Shown in pieces: positions 53,992 through 57,929 of a DNA stretch of 57,929 bases. The notes beneath the pieces are model-generated. The model was not told the DNA's origin and searched no databases. It saw only the letters and a program-made list of their open reading frames with translations. Each line of letters starts with the position of its first letter. The first letter of the stretch is position 1. Position numbers and translations under genes: made by a program. The DNA comes from Fragilariopsis cylindrus CCMP1102 (lineage: Eukaryota > Bacillariophyta > Bacillariophyceae > Bacillariales > Bacillariaceae), in the NCBI GenBank assembly GCA_900095095.1, contig FMBT01000543.1, positions 1 through 57,929 of the forward strand, given 5' to 3'.

Positions 53992-54367
53992 AATAATAAG
54001 AATCGTGGTATGTACATACCTTTCTTCTTTTTTCAGCAAGCACATAAATGATCACGCGGTATGTACATACATACCTTTCGTTATTCGCCTAACAACTAAG
54101 CGTTGATTTTCAAAGTTGAGAAGACGAAGGTTGAAGTAGAAATAATACGGATATATACGGTATGTGAAGTCATGCGACAATTAATGCTGATATTATAATT
54201 GCCTTATTTTTTGTGTGTCCTTTGTATATAGTATTTAGACATTATAATATTTTTTTATGTGTCAATGTATCAATAATAGTATTATATATCATTACAATAT
54301 CTGTGTCATTGGACATTATACAAAATAATATGTGTAAAAAATGTATGTGTCAATATTTAAATACAAA

Positions 54368-54442
54368 GAAGAGCGATGAATACCAAACCTTCCAAATCGT
54401 TCTTTATGAAGAGCGATGAATACCAAACCTTCCAAATCGTTC
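54368..54442. repeat. 40-bp tandem duplication
   Basis: GAAGAGCGATGAATACCAAA begins at 54368 and 54408, and each copy runs through CCTTCCAAATCGTTC. Confidence 0.9.
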
Positions 54443-55079
54443 CTATGCATTATTTATGATGTACTTAAGTTGTTTCTTGTCGCGCCGCAATACTATTACC
54501 ATATCTCATACAGGCAGACAATTCTTGTTCTCTCTCATGAAGCACTTCGAAGTAATTAAGATTCGCTCTTTCATGAAGTATTTGGATTTAGAGTATCTAG
54601 ATAGATAATCACGATAGTAACTTTGTACAATAGCAAGCTTTAAAAATTGATCAAAGATAACTAGTTCCAATTGTAGCTAACTTTAAAAAATTAATCCCAC
54701 GCAAGTTTCATGTGTAACATGATTCTCCGTTGCTGCATGGAACTTCATGTGAGATCGAAATTTTTGATCGACAAAGATGTAAGATCGTGACACCAGCACG
54801 TCAGAATAGTGAAATCATCAATCACAAAAAGATTTCAATTGCAAAGTGCAAGAATTGTACCAAATCAATCCGAGAGAAAACGAGCGGTCGTCAACTTCTT
54901 CTCTCATAAAATCAAGAACAGAACTTTGTGGAAGATCAATCACAAAGAATTCAGTTCTGTAAAATCAAATCAATCAGATCAGAAATACTGACTATTGATC
55001 TCGATCAACAACTACTCTCTCGTAGTTACCTCATAAAAACAAGACCAGTCAAGCAACAAGCAACAAGCAATCATCCATC

Positions 55080-57929
55080 ATGTCGGAAGAACCGGTAGCA
55101 GTAGCAGTTGGAGAAACTGCAACGAACGGAGAAACGAAAGCTAAGGCTTCACGTTTCACCTTAAAGTTTGATGAAAAGGAAGAGCATGGACAATGGTCAT
55201 CAAGATTAGCATTCTACATGGCAACAATCGGTGCTGCTGTTGGATTTGGTAACGTATGGCGATTTCCAAGTCTTGCTGTTGATTATGGTGGTGGTGCATT
55301 CTTTGTTCCTTATTTCATGGCATTATTCTTATTGGGTATCCCATTAGCTATACTTGAGATTGGATTCGGTCAATACTTTCAAACTGGTAAGCCGTTGAAT
55401 TTGTTTTGTTCTGTGTATCATCGTAATTGCCAATTGATGTGAATCGCATTGGATTGGATTTTTGGATTGGATTGGACTGAACTGACAATAGTTCTGTTTT
55501 TGTGTGCAAACTCGTATCTCAATACTATCGTACTTCTATAAAACTAACGCTTCACTCAACTCACCTCACTCAACTCACCTCACTCCGCCTCGCAACAAAA
55601 CAGGTGATATTGGTGTCTTCGGAACTTTTCATCCTCGATTGAGAGGTGTCGGGTAAGCACAATTAAACAAAATAATACCAACTTGGCTAATAATGTGTAA
55701 TGTTGCCCTTGTTTCACTCATTTTTACCTTTTTACTTACTCCAATGTCATCTTGCTTATTTTGTTGCTTTTTATGGCATACACACACACATACCCCGACG
55801 GCGACAACTAAAATAGACTCGCTTCGGTCGGATGTGGATTTATGCTCAATACATACTATATAGTATTAATTGCATGGGTTGTTAATGCATTCTTTTCTTC
55901 CTGGGGTAAGTGTTCTAATCGCTTTTTGTCTAACGATCGTCGTCTATCTACATATCATACAGTAACTGGAAAATCCGTTTGCTAACAAATTCTTATATTA
56001 TTTCCCATATTTTTTTCTTCAATAATTTGCATCGTTAACAATCCAATGATACACCACAAGATGAGGACGCACCTTGGGGAAAGGAAAATCTAACTGGAGA
56101 GGAAGCTGTCAATTATTTCTACGATGATATTATCGGTGGTGGAACTGTCGGTGATGATGGAAAACCTACACGTATTGTTGCACGAAATGTTGGATTTGCA
56201 TTCTTGACATGGTTTATTGTCTTTCTATGCGTAGCTTGGGGAGTCAAATGGACCGGAAGAATCGCCTACTTCACCATGGGTGTTCCAATCATTTTACTCT
56301 TTGTTTTTCTTGGTAAGGCTTTAACGTTGGAGGGAAGTGCCGATGGTGTTAAACAATATATCGGGATCTGGGACATGTCTATCTTGAAAGAGAGACCAGA
56401 GGTATGGAGTGTGGCGTGCAGTCAAATCTTTTTCAGTATCGGATTGACGTTTGGTATTTTAACAGCATTTGGTAGTCATTGTCCAAGAGATGAACCCGCT
56501 GTTACAAATGCTATCGTTATTGCTATGGCAAATTCCGCTTTTAGTATCATTGCAGGATTTGCTGTATTCGCCGCGTTAGGTCACCTTGCCGTAAGTGAAT
56601 TAAAAAAGAGAAAGAAAGCCGTTGTGCCGGGACGTTTTGTTTCTTTTCTTTAATGGGTACTCTAACATCCCATTTCGCTTTGTATTTCTCCATCCTTCTC
56701 TCTTTCACCTTGCTATATTAAAAAAGTACGTAAATGAATCTCCGGTCCTCGATTTGCCATATGCTGGATTCGGCCTTGTATTTGGAACATGGCCAGTTGT
56801 CTTTAATCAGTTACCCGGTGGAATTCATTGGGTACGATTGATTTTCTTTAATTTGTGGTTATTAGGAATTGACTCAGCATTTGCCTTTTTGGAAGCATTC
56901 CTCTCTGTATTAAGCGATACCGGTACGTATAAGATTCAATTTAATCCCTTTAGTCGACTGTCTGGTCCGTGGTGGTATTGGTTTGTCTTTGTTGATATTG
57001 ACTTTTCTCACACGCATCCCTACCATTTTTACGAATTTTCTCCCACAACACAGTTTATTTTGAGAAAGTTCCCCGTTTCTGGCTCGCAATGGGCATGTCA
57101 ATTATTGGGTTTATGTTCTCGTTGCTATACTGCGTCGATTCTGGCCTTTCGTTCTTGGATGTTATTGACTTTTACATCAATTTCGTTATGATTTCTTGTC
57201 GGATTCTTCGAGGCCTTTGGAAGTGCCTGGGCTTATGACATCGTTGGACAAATGGAACGCCAAAGTAAACCCGTTGTTTATTCCTTCTTCACGGCCAATT
57301 TTGGAGCCGTTGTGCTTGGTTGTATCCTCTGGTACGGAATCGAAAGTAGAGCCGCAATTTGGGCCGGTTTCGTCGGCTTCATCGGATGGTACTTTTTATT
57401 CTTGGGAGTGACACATTACTATATCAAGCAGGTGTTGGCCAACGATATGGATAACAAATGGACCATGAAGTCAATGTGGTATGAGGTTTATTTTGGAAAT
57501 ATTGTTGCTCTCCGCGATCGAATCCAAGTACAAATTGGTCATGTCCCATTTGTTTGGTGCTTACTTATGAAGCACTTTATTCCACATGTGCTTATCATCC
57601 TTTTCGTTAACCTAGCGCAATCGACAGTTACGATCGATGATCTTGAAAAGCCGTTGCTTGGAAACTACGGAAACTACCAGTCGCTCCCTACCAGATTCTT
57701 GGCATCTTGGTTGTCGTCTTAACCTTAGTTCTTTTCTTAGGTGGTGTGCTCTTTCCTGATCTATACGCTCCCCTTGCCTTACCACAAACTAAGGAAGCCG
57801 AAATGGAATTGGATAAATACAAGGAGCCAACTGACGCAATTCCTTCTAAGAAGGATGATGAAGAAATTGCAGGGAAAATGGAGGATGACGATGATTTGAA
57901 GAAGAAAGAGGAACCAATCGTAGTGCAGA
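55080..57929 (+). CDS. SLC6-family sodium-dependent transporter (3' end outside window)
   Basis: Proposed exons: 55080-55386, 55604-55652, 55817-55905, 56061-56590, 56727-56922 and 57054 to beyond the window. The first membrane helix has the SLC6 signature GAAVGFGNVWRFPSLAVDYG. Later blocks fit the family: GFMLNTYYIVLIAWVVNAFF, SQIFFSIGLTFGILTAFGSH, LPYAGFGLVFGTWPVV and FGSAWAYDIVGQ. Exon 6 contains one extra base near 57197 (before GFFEAFG) and one missing base near 57682 (before APYQILGIL). With these allowed for, the frame stays open to the last base, through an acidic Lys/Glu tail. SLC6 members co-transport amino acids or osmolytes with Na+. The substrate is not readable. Confidence 0.87.

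Larger units (their letters stand above)
53615..55079. other. intergenic with repeat copy 2 and short duplications
   Basis: Contains the second POT-flanking repeat, two GGTATGTACATAC(C) palindromes (54006-54019 and 54058-54075), and the 40-bp tandem duplication at 54368. No supported gene. Confidence 0.45.

Noticed and set aside
17408..57720. Programmed ribosomal frameshifting or RNA insertion editing as the cause of the many one-base breaks
   Set aside because: The sites share no slippery heptamer or structure, both directions occur, and unrelated genes are affected. Sequencing or assembly indels are simpler.
1..57929. tRNA, rRNA, CRISPR arrays and bacterial-type operons
   Set aside because: No cloverleaf with a B-box-like GTTCGANNC, no rRNA-like stretch and no spaced identical repeats were found by eye. 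A tRNAscan and Rfam search would settle this.

Overview
The window looks like nuclear DNA of a stramenopile alga with a secondary red-type plastid, most likely a diatom. Several proteins begin with a signal peptide ending in an ASAF-like cleavage motif (Ala, then an aromatic residue), followed by a Ser/Thr-rich transit stretch. Two of them carry a further twin-arginine signal for the thylakoid lumen. Genes are monocistronic, lie on both strands, and are either intronless or have short GT-AG introns of about 100-270 bp. Intergenic DNA is AT-rich with many simple repeats and long C or G runs. No rRNA, tRNA, CRISPR or operon was seen.

Layout. 1-2985: 3' end of a TRM1 tRNA methyltransferase, a 2-oxoglutarate/Fe(II) dioxygenase, and a small plastid-targeted protein. 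4491-7333: a five-exon secreted protein (735 codons) with Pro-Thr repeats, a fasciclin (FAS1) domain and Cys-rich repeats. 7334-11819: gene-poor DNA rich in degenerate repeats. 11820-16548: an armadillo-like protein, a plastid-targeted unknown, a decayed Ty3/gypsy integrase, and an orphan protein with an internal duplication. 17408-20188: a membrane-anchored FkbM-type methyltransferase and a thylakoid-lumen protein. 20909-23320: a six-exon secreted Pro-Thr protein ending in MNGN repeats. 24638-26128: UDP-xylose synthase. 27023-36875: an unknown, a saccharopine-dehydrogenase-like reductase, an LYR-motif mitochondrial protein, two low-complexity unknowns, and a lumenal glutathione-peroxidase-like protein without its catalytic Cys. 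37309-38616: a small secreted ORF and a broken ubiquitin/2OG-oxygenase gene. 38830-41537: a Cys-rich acidic protein and a GDSL esterase with a GPI-like tail. 42263-50504: a membrane hybrid histidine kinase, a malate/lactate-dehydrogenase-2 family enzyme, and a DEK-C/SWIB chromatin protein. 51599-57929: a POT peptide transporter and an SLC6 transporter that runs off the window.

Two points matter for anyone reusing this sequence. First, at least ten otherwise well-conserved reading frames are broken by one base, usually one base too few and several times in a homopolymer. This looks like uncorrected assembly indels rather than gene decay, and it hides the true length of about seven genes. Second, exon joins proposed here were placed by hand from GT-AG sites and reading phase. 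In each spliced gene the phases and total length come out as whole codons, after the single-base correction where one is noted.

Themes: extracellular and cell-wall biology (two Pro-Thr proteins, FAS1, UDP-xylose synthase, FkbM, GDSL), plastid and lumen proteins, and membrane transport and sensing. No gene cluster with a single shared pathway is evident.
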